NCBI RefSeq assembly: GCF_002754935.1
Contig: NZ_CP018092.1
Coordinates: 1,426,001-1,490,000, forward strand
DNA length: 64,000 nt
From: Thermostichus lividus PCC 6715
Lineage (GTDB): Bacteria; Cyanobacteriota; Cyanobacteriia; Thermosynechococcales; Thermosynechococcaceae
Reading direction: 5' to 3'
In this document: positions 17,894 to 27,872 of the stretch, piece after piece
How positions within the stretch are numbered: the first letter of the stretch is position 1
How the letters are laid out: the number at the start of each line of letters is the position of its first letter
Made by a program: the position numbers and the translations under genes
Notes under the pieces: generated by a model
Told to the model about the DNA's origin: nothing
Databases searched by the model: none
What the model saw: only the letters and a program-made list of their open reading frames with translations

Positions 17894-18349
17894 ATGCCGA
17901 TTTACGTGAATAGCAACCGTATGAGAGAAGATGGCATACAGCTAAAATCGACTCGTCATTGCAAGTATCAGTCAGGACATCACTTTGTCTGGATTCCGTT
18001 CAAGCGCCGCAAAATATTTACCAAGGAAGCAATCATTGAAGCAACCAAAAGGTATGTGACTGAAGCGATTGAAAACAAAAACAACGATATGGGACTAATC
18101 GCCATTGAGGTAGACCGAACCTTGATGGATCATGTTCATGTGTTTGTGTCGTTTCCTCCTAGAATGTTAGCTTCTCAGGCGGTGACCATCATGAAAGGGT
18201 ACAGTTCAAGACGGCTCAGAATGGAATTTCCACATCTCAAAAACCTGCATGAAAAATCCCAACTCTGGGCACACAGTTATTATTGGGGTACTACCGGGAA
18301 CGTTTCAGCCCAGACAGTGAAACGGTATATCGAAGAATGTCAAGGCTGA
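17894..18349 (+). CDS. tnpA: IS200/IS605 transposase TnpA (HUH/Y1), second copy
   Basis: 151 residues. The HUH motif is DHVHVFVSFPP and the tyrosine helix ends QTVKRYIEECQG. It is closely similar to the tnpA at 1192-1638 along its whole length, with differences scattered rather than clustered, so the two elements are diverged relatives and not a recent duplication. The gene looks intact although its partner tnpB is truncated, so it could still act on left and right ends elsewhere. The ATG at codon 10 (MREDGIQLKS) is an equally good start. Confidence 0.92.
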   Translation: MPIYVNSNRMREDGIQLKSTRHCKYQSGHHFVWIPFKRRKIFTKEAIIEATKRYVTEAIENKNNDMGLIAIEVDRTLMDHVHVFVSFPPRMLASQAVTIMKGYSSRRLRMEFPHLKNLHEKSQLWAHSYYWGTTGNVSAQTVKRYIEECQG

Positions 18350-18442
18350 CTCTCCCTACTGCCGTAGGCGCGGGAACCGTTCTGTATCCCCGTCGGGAAC
18401 GAGCGAGGTTTTATCCGGTTCCCGAACCCTCCGGTTTCTATA
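18350..18442. repeat. IS605 left end (hairpin arms)
   Basis: After the tnpA stop, GGGAACC (about 18371) and GGTTCCC (about 18417) flank TCTGTATCCCCG and TTTATC, matching, inverted, the left end at 1093-1190. The shared region ends near TTTCTATAA (about 18434-18442). The rest, up to 18660, is the upstream region of the kinase gene and shows no gene. Confidence 0.65.
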
Positions 18443-18665
18443 ACCCACCAACAGCATGGGCACACACGCCTCATACTAGACGGATCTGCTGTCACGCTCA
18501 GTGCAGTTGTTTTCCGTCCCCAGTCATATCCAAGCTCAACCCCTATCGACACAGGTGAATACTGCCTTGGTGCGGATGCTACAGAGCTTGTCTGTGGGCT
18601 TTCGAGTTTGCCCACTGCCGCAAACTTCACCGCTAAGATAAGGGTGGCATCGCCCCTCTAGGAGT

Positions 18666-20059
18666 GTGGCAGTGGAGCAATTGATTGGGCTAGTTCTGAA
18701 AGATCGCTACGAGTTGGTTCGAGAGCTAGGGCGCAATCCAGGACGACGCACCTACTTAGCCTTAGATCGGCACCGGTACGAGCAAGTCATTCTCAAATTA
18801 TTACTGTTTGGCCTAGATATGACGTGGGATGACTTCAAGCTGTTTGAGCGGGAGGCAGCGGTTTTACAAACCCTTGACCATCCGGGCATTCCACGATACC
18901 TAGATTTTTTCGACGTGGAGACCCCAGTCCTACGGGGCTTTGCACTGGTGCAAACCTATATCGAAGCCCAGTCCCTTGCTGCATGGCTGGCAGCGGGGCG
19001 GGTTTTTAGTGAAGCGGATCTCGAAACCTTGGCCGATCGCCTGCTGGATATTTTGGTGTATCTGCACACCCGTCAACCGCCGGTGATTCACCGGGATATT
19101 AAGCCAACCAATATTCTCTTGGGCGATCGCTCGGGCCACGAGTTGGGAAACGTTTACCTCATTGATTTTGGTGCTGTTCAGACAGCGATCTCTGGGGCGA
19201 CCCGCACCGTTGTTGGCACCTACGGCTACATGCCACCGGAACAATTTGGCGGTAAAACTGTTCCAGCAACGGATCTTTACGCGTTGGGGATGACCCTCAT
19301 TTATCTGGCCAGTGGTATCCCCCCGATCAACTCCCCCAACACAATCTGCACCTTGAGTTTCAACGGGTTGTTGCCCTGAGTCCTCCCTTGATTCGGTGGC
19401 TAGAGCAACTGGTAGAACCCTCCCTTGAGCATCGATTCAGCTCGGCTACGGCAGCACGTTCTGCCCTACAGCGACTGAGCGAGGTGAGCATCCCCGCCAC
19501 CCTACGAGAGCCGCCCTACGGCAGCCGCTTACGGGTGCAGGAGACCGCCCAAGGTGTGGTTGTTCAGGTGCCACCCATAGGGTTTAACATCAGTCTGTTA
19601 TTTCTCATCCCCTTTGCCGTGGCATGGAATGGGTTTTTAGTGGTGTGGTACACCTTGGCGCTCTCTGCTGGTAACTGGTTCATGGCCATTTTTGCCACGG
19701 GGCACTTGGCGGTAGGGCTGGGACTCATTGGCACTATTTTCTATATCCTGTTTGGCTCCCAAGTGCTCGCCATTACCCCAACAGAGGTGCGATTTCACCA
19801 GCATATTTTAGGGCTGCGCTGGCAGCGGTCTAAAGTCCTTCCCGTAGCTGCCATCGAACAGGTGGAAGTGCAGCCCAAGGGGTTCTATCGCAACCGCGAT
19901 GGCGAGCGGGAACAAGTGACTGCCAAGATGATCATTCGAGCCGGAACGCAAACCATCGAACTAGAGGAAGCCCAGTCTCACTTAACACCGCAAGACCTAG
20001 AGTGGCTGGGCTATGGCATTGGCCGTTATTTAGCCTGCCGTGTCATTAAAACTCCTTAG
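18666..20059 (+). pseudogene. Serine/threonine protein kinase with C-terminal membrane domain, frameshifted
   Basis: The kinase part (18666-19379, GTG start) has the catalytic loop HRDIKPTNIL, the metal motif DFGAVQ and the APE-like MPPEQFGG. The glycine-rich loop is weak (ELGRNPGRRTYLA) and the expected lysine is seen in VILKLL. The frame fails at C6 (19319-19324). One added C gives GIPP-DQLPQHNLHLEFQRVVALSPPLIRWLEQL, joining smoothly to the second frame (to 20059), which holds the end of the kinase fold, two membrane segments (FNISLLFLIPFAVAWNGFLV; LAVGLGLIGTIFYILFG) and a PH-like tail. The continuation is so clean that an assembly error or a very recent mutation is likely. A cyanobacterial Spk-type receptor-like kinase is the best description. 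Confidence 0.85.
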
Positions 20060-20070
20060 CCTCTGAGCTG

Positions 20071-21675
20071 CTAAGACACCTGCAAAGCAACCGCCGCATG
20101 TTTAGCAAGGGTGTTCGCCGGCAACCCACTTTGGAGATGTTGCCACGGTAAAACCTTATCCTGCGGCCAATCAGCCCAGATATAGTCATCCAGCTCAGGA
20201 AGCTGCCCCTGCAACTCCTTAAAGCTGCGTCGATAGCTGCCCAAAGACGTGCCATAATGGCGAACGCGCTCTAGCAACGGTGCCAAGCGGCGATCGCCCC
20301 GGGAGAGCAAGGCTTGAATGAGGGAATCATTATAGGACTCTGGACGAAACTCCACCCCTAGCTTCCCCAGTTCTTTTTTGAGAAACTTAAGACGTTTCTC
20401 CGCCAAGGGTTGTACCCCGTACCACTGGAACGGTGTTTGCGCTTTGGGAACAAAGGTACTACAGCCAAGGGTGAAGCGTAAGCGCGGCGCTGTTTTCTTG
20501 AGGGTTTGAAATAAAGCCACCGTGGCCTCAACATCGGCAGTGGTTTCTGTGGGTAACCCCACCATGCCGTAGAATTTGAGCGCCCTGAGTCCTCCCGCTT
20601 GAGCGTGGGTGGCAGCTGCGAGGATTTCCTCAGTCTCGAGTTTCTTGTTAATCACGTGCCGCAGACGGGCAGACCCCGTTTCAATCGCAATGGTCAGGGA
20701 ATGGGTACCCCGCTGGCTCAGCAGTTGCGCCAATGCTTCTGTTACCGTATTTGTGCGTACCGATGCAATACTCAGACGCACCTGTGCAAATTGGGGCTGG
20801 CTTAGGTAGTCCATCAAGGCAACAAATTCTGGATGTTGGGTCACAGAGGCACCCAGCAGGCCAATGCGATCGGTCACTGCCAAGCCGCGCTCAATCGCCG
20901 GAATCAGCGTCTCGATACTGGGGGTGCGAAAGGGTAAGGTGAGATAGCTTGCCAAGCAAAAGCGACACAGTTCTGGGCAACTGCGCACCACCTCCACCAT
21001 GTAAATGCTCTCCCACGCTGCAAGAGGGGTCACCACAGTCGAAGCGGCTAAGGTGTGTCCCCGATGGACTTGTTTTTGCACCACTCTCGGCACAGAGGGC
21101 TGGGTGGGTTCAATCCCGTTGATGTCACCACTGGGGCTGGTATAGGTAACGGTGTAAAGGCTGGGAACATAGAGGCCGGGAACCTGAGCAAGACGGTGTA
21201 ACTGCGTCTGGCGAGGTGCGCTTCGTTCGTGGGCAACGGTGGTCAAAAACGGCTCTAACAGGGGTTCGGCATCCCCTAGGAGAATCACATCAAAAAAGTC
21301 GGCAAAGGGTTCAGGATTTGCCGTTAGCACTGGCCCGCCGCCAAAGATAAGGGGATGCCCCTCGTGGCGATCGCGCTGCCAAATAGGAATGTTTAACTGC
21401 TCTAGAAGCGCCAACAGATTTGCATAATCCAGTTCCCACGAGAGAGAAAACCCCACCAACTCTGGATGCCGGGGGAGGGGTTCGTGCACATCGGTAAATA
21501 GGCGGCTGACGGCAACATCTCGGCGGCGGGCTAAGGTGGCCCACACCAGCTGATAGCCCAAGCTAGTAATGCCAACACTGTAGGTGTTGGGAAAGCCATA
21601 AATCACCTGTAATGCATCACTGTTGGGGTGTGCTGGCTCAAAAAGGTACGTTTCCGCAGTGAAGGGATGGTTCAC
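20071..21675 (-). CDS. B12-binding-type radical SAM protein (TIGR03960-like)
   Basis: 534 residues. The N-terminal region (about 1-200) resembles a cobalamin-binding Rossmann domain without an obvious DxHxxG motif (VGFSLSWELDYANLLALLEQ, HPLIFGGGPVLTANPEPFADFFD, ILLGDAE). The radical SAM domain (about 230-450) carries the cluster motif CPELCRFC, then IAIETGSARLRHVINKKL and FYGMVGLPTET. The substrate is unknown; relatives are widely conserved in cyanobacteria. The start lies 5 bp after the topA stop on the same strand, so the two may be co-transcribed. Confidence 0.85.
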   Translation of the reverse strand: MNHPFTAETYLFEPAHPNSDALQVIYGFPNTYSVGITSLGYQLVWATLARRRDVAVSRLFTDVHEPLPRHPELVGFSLSWELDYANLLALLEQLNIPIWQRDRHEGHPLIFGGGPVLTANPEPFADFFDVILLGDAEPLLEPFLTTVAHERSAPRQTQLHRLAQVPGLYVPSLYTVTYTSPSGDINGIEPTQPSVPRVVQKQVHRGHTLAASTVVTPLAAWESIYMVEVVRSCPELCRFCLASYLTLPFRTPSIETLIPAIERGLAVTDRIGLLGASVTQHPEFVALMDYLSQPQFAQVRLSIASVRTNTVTEALAQLLSQRGTHSLTIAIETGSARLRHVINKKLETEEILAAATHAQAGGLRALKFYGMVGLPTETTADVEATVALFQTLKKTAPRLRFTLGCSTFVPKAQTPFQWYGVQPLAEKRLKFLKKELGKLGVEFRPESYNDSLIQALLSRGDRRLAPLLERVRHYGTSLGSYRRSFKELQGQLPELDDYIWADWPQDKVLPWQHLQSGLPANTLAKHAAVALQVS

Positions 21676-21680
21676 AGGCG

Positions 21681-24344
21681 CTAGGCAGACCCCCGCTTAC
21701 GCGAGGCCGTTTTTGTTGTTTTTGTTGTTTTAGGTGCACTTTTAGTTTTTCGGGTTTTCCCGGCTGCGCCAGTTGCACTCCCCCTTTGCCGCGAGGTCTT
21801 TTGCGGTGCCTTAGCGGCAAGCAGTGGCAGGGCTTGCTCAAGGGTTATGGTCTCAACACTCACACCATCGGGCAACGCGGCATTGACTTTACCGTGGTTG
21901 ACGTAAGGGCCGTAGGGACCATCAAAAATTTGCACGGGCTCATCGGTTTCAGGGTGGTTGCCTAACACCGCAAGAACTTGCTTTTTGGCGCGGCCACGGG
22001 TTGACTTTGGCATCGCCAGTAGTTCCAGCGCCCGCTCAAGGGTAATGGTATAGACGCTATCTTCGGCTTTGAGGGAGCGGTACTCTTTCTCGCCATCGGG
22101 GTCTAGCACAATGTAAGGGCCAAATCGCCCCTGATTCGCTTGAATAAGCTTGCCGGAGTCTGGATGTACCCCAAGGGTGCGCGGTAATGATAAAAGGGTC
22201 ACTGCCAAATCGAGGGTCACTTCATCGGGGCTAACCCCTTTAGGCAATGAGGCGCGCTTGGGCTTGGGGTTCTCGGCGGTAGCTTCCCCCAGTTGTACGT
22301 AGGGGCCAAATCGCCCTGTGAGCAAAAAGATGGGTTCGCCTGTCTCTGGGTGTACCCCCAGCTTATCGGGGCCTTCGAGCTTTTGGCGGATCAGTTGCTC
22401 GATTTGTTCACGATTCAGACTTCCGGGGGTTGCATCTTGGGGAAGGGAGGCTTTGATGGGTTCGCTACCATTGCCATTTTGGTAAACAATAAACGGTCCA
22501 AACCGACCCACCACCACCTCAGCGTTCAGTTCCGGCAGGGCGATCGCTCGGGCTTCTGTCGCTTCAATGGTGCGCTCGCGCTCTTTGACCTGCTGCTCTA
22601 GACCCTGCTCCCCCAAATAGAACGATTCTAGGTAGGGCAGCCACTCTACCTCGCCGGTAGAAATATCGTCAAGGGTTTGCTCCATCCGGGCAGTAAAGTT
22701 TATATCCACTAAGTCGGGGAAGTATTTTTCAAGGAGGCTGGTAACCGCAAAAGCCGTAAAGGTTGGCTCAAGTGCATTGCCCCGACGCAGGGCATACTCT
22801 CGGTCTTGGATGGTGCTAATGATGGTCGCATAGGTGCTGGGGCGGCCAATTCCTGCTTGTTCTAGAGCTTTGACTAAGCTGGCCTCGGTGTAGCGTGGCG
22901 GAGGCTGCGTTTCGTGCCCCACACTTTCGAGGGTTTGACAGCGCAGAATCTCTCCCACCTGCATCAGCGGCAGAACCACTTCTTGGCTTTCGAGGGCAGC
23001 ATCGGGGTCATCGGAGCCTTCGACGTAGGCACGGAAAAAGCCCGCAAAATCAATCCGTTTGCCGTGGGCCCGGAAGAGGGCATCGCCAGCAGTAATGGAC
23101 ACCGTTAAGAGAGTGAGGCGGGCATCGGCCATTTGGGTGGCAACGGTGCGCTTCCAAATCAGTTCGTAGAGGTCTAGTTCGCGATCCCGCAGGTTTGTTT
23201 CTTGGGGGGTGCGGAACTGGCTGCCAGCAGGGCGAATGGCTTCGTGGGCTTCTTGGGCACCCTTGGTTTTGGTGGTGTACTGCCTGGGCTGGGGGGAAAG
23301 AAAGGCTTTACCGTACATGGTTTCAACACAACTGCGGGCAGCGGCGATCGCCTGCTCCGACAGATGCACCGAGTCGGTACGCATATAGGTGATATAGCCC
23401 TCCTCGTAAAGCTTTTGGGCAATCCGCATTGTCTCGCGCGCTGAAAGGTGCAGCTTGCGGTTGGCCTCCTGTTGCAGCGTAGAGGTGGTAAAAGGGGGAG
23501 CAGGTTTGCGGACTTGTTGGCGCTCTTCCTGTTCGCTAACCGTCCAGGTTTCCGTCAAGAGGCGATCGCGCAGGGCATTAGCCGCAGCCTCATCCAGCAG
23601 CAGGACAGCGTTGGGATGACGCAGTTGCCCAGTGGCCGGATCAAAATCATTGCCCGCAGCCACCCGCTGCCCACCCACACTCACAAGCCGCGCTGGAAAT
23701 AGGGTTCCCCGCTGATCAAGAACCGCCTTGAGATCCCAAAACTGACCTTTACGAAAGGCTAGGCGCTCCCGCTCCCGCTGCACGAGTAGGCGCACCGCCA
23801 CAGACTGTACCCGCCCCGCCGACAGATGGGGGGCAATTTTGCGCCACAGCAGGGGGGATAGGGTGTACCCCACTAGGCGATCTAGAATTCGCCGCGTTTC
23901 TTGGGCGCGCACGAGTTGCTGGTTCACCTCGCGGCAATTGCGGAGGGCAGCTTGAATCGCCTCATCGGTAATCTCGTGAAAGACCATGCGCCGTACGGGC
24001 ACCTTAGGGTTGAGAAGTTGCAGTAGGTGCCAACTAATACTTTCCCCTTCGCGGTCTTCATCAGTTGCTAGGAGTAACTCATCGGCGTTCTCAAGGGCTG
24101 TTTTTAGTTCCTTAACAACTTTTTGCTTATCCTTAGGGACAATGTACAGTGGCTCAAAGCCTGCGGCCACATTCACGCCCAAGGTCGCCCACTCTTCCCC
24201 CTTAAATTCTGCGGGTACATCGGCAGCACTGCGGGGAAGATCCCGAACGTGTCCCATGGAGGCTTCAACGCGATAGTCCGCGGGCAAGAACTTGCGAATA
24301 GTACGGGCTTTGGTGGGCGATTCAACAATAACAAGGGTGGACAT
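21681..24344 (-). CDS. topA: DNA topoisomerase I
   Basis: 887 residues from the ATG at 24344. TopA relaxes negative supercoils by cutting one strand through a tyrosine. Visible are the Toprim domain (1-115; [30 protein letters not shown]), the catalytic tyrosine in [13 protein letters not shown], and [20 protein letters not shown]. The C-terminus has no zinc fingers. Instead there are four repeats built on GRFGPYV ([15 protein letters not shown]-type), then a Lys/Thr-rich tail (about 840-887) of low complexity. The Lys-rich tail probably helps DNA binding. Confidence 0.96.
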   Translation of the reverse strand: MSTLVIVESPTKARTIRKFLPADYRVEASMGHVRDLPRSAADVPAEFKGEEWATLGVNVAAGFEPLYIVPKDKQKVVKELKTALENADELLLATDEDREGESISWHLLQLLNPKVPVRRMVFHEITDEAIQAALRNCREVNQQLVRAQETRRILDRLVGYTLSPLLWRKIAPHLSAGRVQSVAVRLLVQRERERLAFRKGQFWDLKAVLDQRGTLFPARLVSVGGQRVAAGNDFDPATGQLRHPNAVLLLDEAAANALRDRLLTETWTVSEQEERQQVRKPAPPFTTSTLQQEANRKLHLSARETMRIAQKLYEEGYITYMRTDSVHLSEQAIAAARSCVETMYGKAFLSPQPRQYTTKTKGAQEAHEAIRPAGSQFRTPQETNLRDRELDLYELIWKRTVATQMADARLTLLTVSITAGDALFRAHGKRIDFAGFFRAYVEGSDDPDAALESQEVVLPLMQVGEILRCQTLESVGHETQPPPRYTEASLVKALEQAGIGRPSTYATIISTIQDREYALRRGNALEPTFTAFAVTSLLEKYFPDLVDINFTARMEQTLDDISTGEVEWLPYLESFYLGEQGLEQQVKERERTIEATEARAIALPELNAEVVVGRFGPFIVYQNGNGSEPIKASLPQDATPGSLNREQIEQLIRQKLEGPDKLGVHPETGEPIFLLTGRFGPYVQLGEATAENPKPKRASLPKGVSPDEVTLDLAVTLLSLPRTLGVHPDSGKLIQANQGRFGPYIVLDPDGEKEYRSLKAEDSVYTITLERALELLAMPKSTRGRAKKQVLAVLGNHPETDEPVQIFDGPYGPYVNHGKVNAALPDGVSVETITLEQALPLLAAKAPQKTSRQRGSATGAAGKTRKTKSAPKTTKTTKTASRKRGSA

Positions 24345-24649
24345 GGCAAACGCTGCGGAATAGGCTCTCAAGCACACTCAAGTATAGGACAGGGCATTAT
24401 ATTTGAGTGATGTTATCTCACCCTATCATGGGGAGCAAAGGGGCAAGACCTTGATCCATAACTTAGCGTACCCTAGCTGTCTATTGTTGTCTTTTGTTGT
24501 CTGTACGGCTGGAATTAAGGCACTAGAAATGGCAGGCAACCTAGCAGGACTACCTAACCACGGGGTTGGAGTTGCCGATGGGGAGTTAGCCCCAGGTCAG
24601 TTGGCTGGCATCTAACATGGAACATAGAGGTTGTCCTAAGGATAATGCC
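24345..24649. promoter_or_regulatory. Divergent topA / thioredoxin upstream region
   Basis: On the minus strand a TATAAT box (24401-24396) sits about 52 bp before the topA start. It lies between the arms of an inverted repeat, CACTCAA (24375-24381) and TTGAGTG (24403-24409). No good -35 box is seen 17 bp upstream. On the plus side AAGGA (24638-24642) is the ribosome-binding site for the thioredoxin gene. TTGTTGTCT is repeated near 24484-24502. No gene is evident. Confidence 0.4.
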
Positions 24650-24964
24650 ATGGCCACAACACGACAATTTAGCAGCTTCAATGATCTGATCTCCCATACC
24701 TCCCAGCCACTCCTCATTGATTTTTATGCAGACTGGTGTGGCCCCTGCCGGATGATGGTGCCAATTCTTGATCAGGTGAAGCAGCATCTTAAAACAGCGG
24801 TTGAGATCGTTAAGATAGATTCTGAACGTTACCCACAACTAGCAAGCCAGTACCGGATTCAGTCCTTACCTACGCTCCTACTCTTTTACCATGGTCAGGA
24901 AGTGCAGCGGTGGGAAGGGGTTCAGCCACCTGAAGTATTGATTGATGCCATTCGGCGACTGTAG
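24650..24964 (+). CDS. Thioredoxin
   Basis: 104 residues from the ATG at 24650, which has AAGGA seven bases upstream; an upstream in-frame ATG at 24617 lacks one. The active site is WCGPC (DFYADWCGPCRMMVPIL), and the cis-proline motif is SLPTLLLF. This is a full-length single-domain thioredoxin for reducing protein disulfides. Cyanobacteria have several types (m, x, y), and I cannot assign the subtype firmly. Confidence 0.92.
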   Translation: MATTRQFSSFNDLISHTSQPLLIDFYADWCGPCRMMVPILDQVKQHLKTAVEIVKIDSERYPQLASQYRIQSLPTLLLFYHGQEVQRWEGVQPPEVLIDAIRRL

Positions 24965-24996
24965 GCTGCTTGAGAGCATCAGCCTGCGTGAGGGGG

Positions 24997-25272
24997 CTAC
25001 CATGTGGCGTGCTCTCGCAGCCGCTCTATGAGTTTAGGTCCAATCCCCGGAACGGCGTCCACCTCTGCCCAAGATGTAAAGGGTTTTTTCTGCCGTGCCT
25101 TCAGGATCTCTGCCGCCAGTTTGGGGCCAATCCCCGGTAGGGTTTGTAGCTCAGCCGCGGTGGCGGTATTCAAATTTATCTTGGGGGTACTGCTGCCAGT
25201 GGTTCTCGATGGGGAGCGCGTTTCAATGACCCCGCCGCACTTGGCCAGTTGTTGGGCGATGCGATCGCGCAC
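24997..25272 (-). CDS. ComEA-like helix-hairpin-helix domain, probably the detached C-terminus of the upstream PLD gene
   Basis: Two HhH motifs are present: INLNTATAAELQTLPGIGPKLAAEIL and FTSWAEVDAVPGIGPKLIERL (each 20-odd residues). These bind the DNA backbone, as in ComEA. The frame overlaps the 3' end of the phospholipase D frame by 97 bp and has no ribosome-binding site of its own. One extra C in the C6 tract (plus-strand G6 at 25275-25280) would fuse the two as LPPQ-VRDRIAQQLAKCGGVIE. I therefore read 24997-26690 as one gene broken by a one-base deletion, or by an undercalled homopolymer. Confidence 0.75.
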   Translation of the reverse strand: MRDRIAQQLAKCGGVIETRSPSRTTGSSTPKINLNTATAAELQTLPGIGPKLAAEILKARQKKPFTSWAEVDAVPGIGPKLIERLREHATW

Positions 25273-26690
25273 TTGGGGGGCAATCCTAAACGGCTGTTGG
25301 CGTAGAGCCGCTCAAACTCTCGCTCGTAGTGAGCCGCAACGGTCGGGTGCTCAATCACCAGCAGGAATTCATCATTGCCGCGATTGGCCGCCTCAGACCA
25401 GTTATGGGAGCCAACAATGACGGTCTGACGATCAATCAGTCCATACTTGTGGTGCAGCTTATCCCCTTGGGGAAGGGTTGGGGTTCCCACGGTCGTAAGG
25501 GGAGTCTGCCAAGGTCGATTCCCCGCTTCGTAGTAGCATTGGCTGCGCCCCGCTTGAGCCGTGTTCGCCATGGCCACCCCCAGCATATCTAGCGCCTCAC
25601 TAAAATCGCGGTAGATAAAATCCTCATCGATCAGGGCACGGATGGTGACTCCCCGCTGGTGTTGTGCCTCAAGCACGTCGGACAACTCTTGATCCGAAAA
25701 GACAAATAAAGCCAGATCAATGGCGTGCCGTGCTCTGGCCAGCCATCGGCCAACCAGACCATTGGTGGACTCTGCCCACGGGCGCGATCGCGAGGTCGGA
25801 GAAAAGCGCACCGCCACAATCGCATCCCCCACCTGTACCTGTCGCGTTGGCCGGAGGGGCTTTTGCACGCCGAAGCGGCTATCCAGCTTGCCCCCTGGCC
25901 CATCCCCCCACATGATGTTAAATTCTTCGGTAAATAGTTGCGCCACCGCTGGACTGTCAATGACCAGTAGCGAGTTGGCATTGCCACGGGTTTCCGGTCG
26001 GCCTAGATCGCCGTGAATATCGCTGAGGGTAAAGTTTGCCGTTGTGGCCACCACCCGCTGATGATCAATCACCATAAACTTGTGGTGCATGAGCATACTG
26101 CCCTTTGAGCCATCGGCAGTATCATCGAGCCACGGCACGTGAGCCTGATCAAAAATCGTCAAAACATCGCGTTCCGCTAGCTCTTGGGGGCTAAGATGGC
26201 GATCGCCATTGGTATCCACTAAGGCGTGCCAGTCATCATAGCGCTGCCGCATTCGCGGATCCAGCCGATTCACCATCGCTGGGCTATAGGTTGCCCACGG
26301 CTCGGTATAGGTGTTTTCCATAATCACTCGCACCGGCACTCCCGCTTGCTGTTTAGCTGCCAGTGCCTTGGCTAAATGAGGTAGCCGAAACTCTTGGATA
26401 GCTACATCAATACGGGTACGCGCTGCCTTAACCGCTTCGATAAGAATGGCCTCGAGATCTTCGCCGTCGCGGGTGTAGGGGCGATAGGGTTCCCGATAGC
26501 GATGGGCTTGGGAGTGATTCATATGCACCGCAATCTGGGGGTGTTGCGGCAGCGGCTCTAGGGACGTGGTTACCAACGGACTGGAGCGCAACTGGCTCAG
26601 CACCACGAGGGCAAGGAGCACCCCTATACAAAACAGCGCCAGATAACGCCAGTAGCGGCGCAGAGCATTCCCCAAGAGCATCAACCCCAT
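25176..26690 (-). CDS. Secreted or membrane-anchored phospholipase D-family protein with EF-hand loop
   Basis: 504 residues as read. A hydrophobic N-terminal segment (about 14-33) suggests export or anchoring. Two HKD motifs are complete: HHKFMVID (H202, K204, D209) and HHKYGLID (H413, K415, D420), each followed by the usual Ser/Asn stretch. Between the first strand and HKD1 lies DTNGDRHLSPQE (159-170), a canonical EF-hand calcium loop. The PLD family includes phospholipases and nucleases; the helix-hairpin-helix tail in the next frame points to DNA as substrate. The last ~34 codons (after LGLPPK) are probably out-of-frame readthrough. Confidence 0.85.
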   Translation of the reverse strand: MGLMLLGNALRRYWRYLALFCIGVLLALVVLSQLRSSPLVTTSLEPLPQHPQIAVHMNHSQAHRYREPYRPYTRDGEDLEAILIEAVKAARTRIDVAIQEFRLPHLAKALAAKQQAGVPVRVIMENTYTEPWATYSPAMVNRLDPRMRQRYDDWHALVDTNGDRHLSPQELAERDVLTIFDQAHVPWLDDTADGSKGSMLMHHKFMVIDHQRVVATTANFTLSDIHGDLGRPETRGNANSLLVIDSPAVAQLFTEEFNIMWGDGPGGKLDSRFGVQKPLRPTRQVQVGDAIVAVRFSPTSRSRPWAESTNGLVGRWLARARHAIDLALFVFSDQELSDVLEAQHQRGVTIRALIDEDFIYRDFSEALDMLGVAMANTAQAGRSQCYYEAGNRPWQTPLTTVGTPTLPQGDKLHHKYGLIDRQTVIVGSHNWSEAANRGNDEFLLVIEHPTVAAHYEREFERLYANSRLGLPPKCAIASPNNWPSAAGSLKRAPHREPLAAVPPR

Positions 26691-26789
26691 TACCCATTAT
26701 TCCTGCCGTGGCTAAACCCGCATTTTACCTAGCTTCTCACTTGCTGATAAGATAGCAGGCAATAGTTCGCTATCGATAAAGGCAACCAT

Positions 26790-27137
26790 ATGGCACAGGG
26801 ACAAGGATTTGGCTTTGGTCTGGGCAAAATGAAAGAGTTGGCCGCGGCCATCCAAAAAGCACAGCAGGTTCAAGAAGGCGCCAAAAAACTCCAAGAAGAC
26901 CTTGAACAAATGGATATTGAGGGTCAAGCTGCGGGGGGAGCAGTCAAGGTGATTATGAGCGGCACCCAAGAGCCGCGTCGGGTGGAAATCAACCCCGAAC
27001 TGCTCAGCGAAGGGGCAGAGGTTCTCTCTGATCTGGTGACTGCGGCGATGAAAGATGCCTACCAGAAGTCCACCGCCACCATGCGAGAACGGATGGAAGA
27101 ATTGACTGGTGGCTTGAATGTGTCTGGTTTAGGTTGA
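26790..27137 (+). CDS. YbaB/EbfC family nucleoid-associated protein
   Basis: 115 residues. The family pattern is clear: a helical N-terminus ([27 protein letters not shown], about 14-40), the strand [28 protein letters not shown] in two pieces, and a C-terminal helix. These small dimers bind DNA as tweezers and are often found near dnaX-recR; recR is elsewhere in this window (44309). The N-terminal Gly/Phe-rich [11 protein letters not shown] is typical of cyanobacterial members. Confidence 0.92.
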   Translation: MAQGQGFGFGLGKMKELAAAIQKAQQVQEGAKKLQEDLEQMDIEGQAAGGAVKVIMSGTQEPRRVEINPELLSEGAEVLSDLVTAAMKDAYQKSTATMRERMEELTGGLNVSGLG

Positions 27138-27178
27138 GTTAGCCCGTTCCTGCCCGCCATCTCACTGTGGAGGCTATC

Positions 27179-27799
27179 GTGCTGCGTATTCTGATTGTGG
27201 AAGACGACCCCATGATGCAGTTGGGGCTAGAGCAGTCTCTAGCAGGGCAGTTTACGGTGGTGGGCTTTGCTGAGGATGGCTATCGCGGTGTGGGCTTGGC
27301 ACGAGAGCTGCGACCGGATGTTGTGGTCATGGATATTGGCCTACCTGGCTTAGATGGGATTGCGGCAACGCAGCGCATTAAGCAAGAGTTACCAGAGATT
27401 CATGTGGTGATGCTCACGTCCCATCAGTCCGCCCTTGAAGCAGTTGCTGCCCTTTCTAGTGGCGCTGATGCCTATTGTATTAAGGGGGTTACAGTGGAGC
27501 GATTAGTGACGGCGATCGCCGCTGCCTGCGAGGGAGCCACCTACCTAGATCCGCAAATTGCCCGCCACGTGATTCAGCACTTGCGACCAGTTCATCCCCA
27601 ACTTGAGCATTCCCTCTCTCCGCGGGAGTTGGATGTATTGCGGTTAATGGTGGAGGGCTATAGCAACCCAGAAATTGCGGGCAAGCTGTTCCTCAGCCCC
27701 AATACGATTAAAACCCATGTCCGGGGTATCTTAAATAAACTGGCTGTGGACGATCGCGTTCAAGCGGCGGTTGTTGCACTTCGTAACGGCTTGGTATAA
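27179..27799 (+). CDS. NarL/FixJ-type response regulator
   Basis: 206 residues from the GTG at 27179, which has GGAGG five bases upstream. The receiver domain (1-120) has the acidic pair E8-D9-D10, the phosphorylation site D52 (VVVMDIGLPG), T/S at LTS, and K in YCIKG. A LuxR-type HTH fills the C-terminus (SLSPRELDVLRLMVEGYSNPEIAGKLFLSPNTIKTHVRGIL in pieces, about 145-200). No sensor kinase gene lies beside it. The FHA-ABC gene starts 73 bp downstream in the same direction. Confidence 0.92.
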   Translation: MLRILIVEDDPMMQLGLEQSLAGQFTVVGFAEDGYRGVGLARELRPDVVVMDIGLPGLDGIAATQRIKQELPEIHVVMLTSHQSALEAVAALSSGADAYCIKGVTVERLVTAIAAACEGATYLDPQIARHVIQHLRPVHPQLEHSLSPRELDVLRLMVEGYSNPEIAGKLFLSPNTIKTHVRGILNKLAVDDRVQAAVVALRNGLV

Positions 27800-27872
27800 C
27801 TACCCACACGCTTATCGGAGCAGTTGCTACCGTAAAGGAGACCTGTTTATCCGTGCGTTGAGCGTGTGTCCC

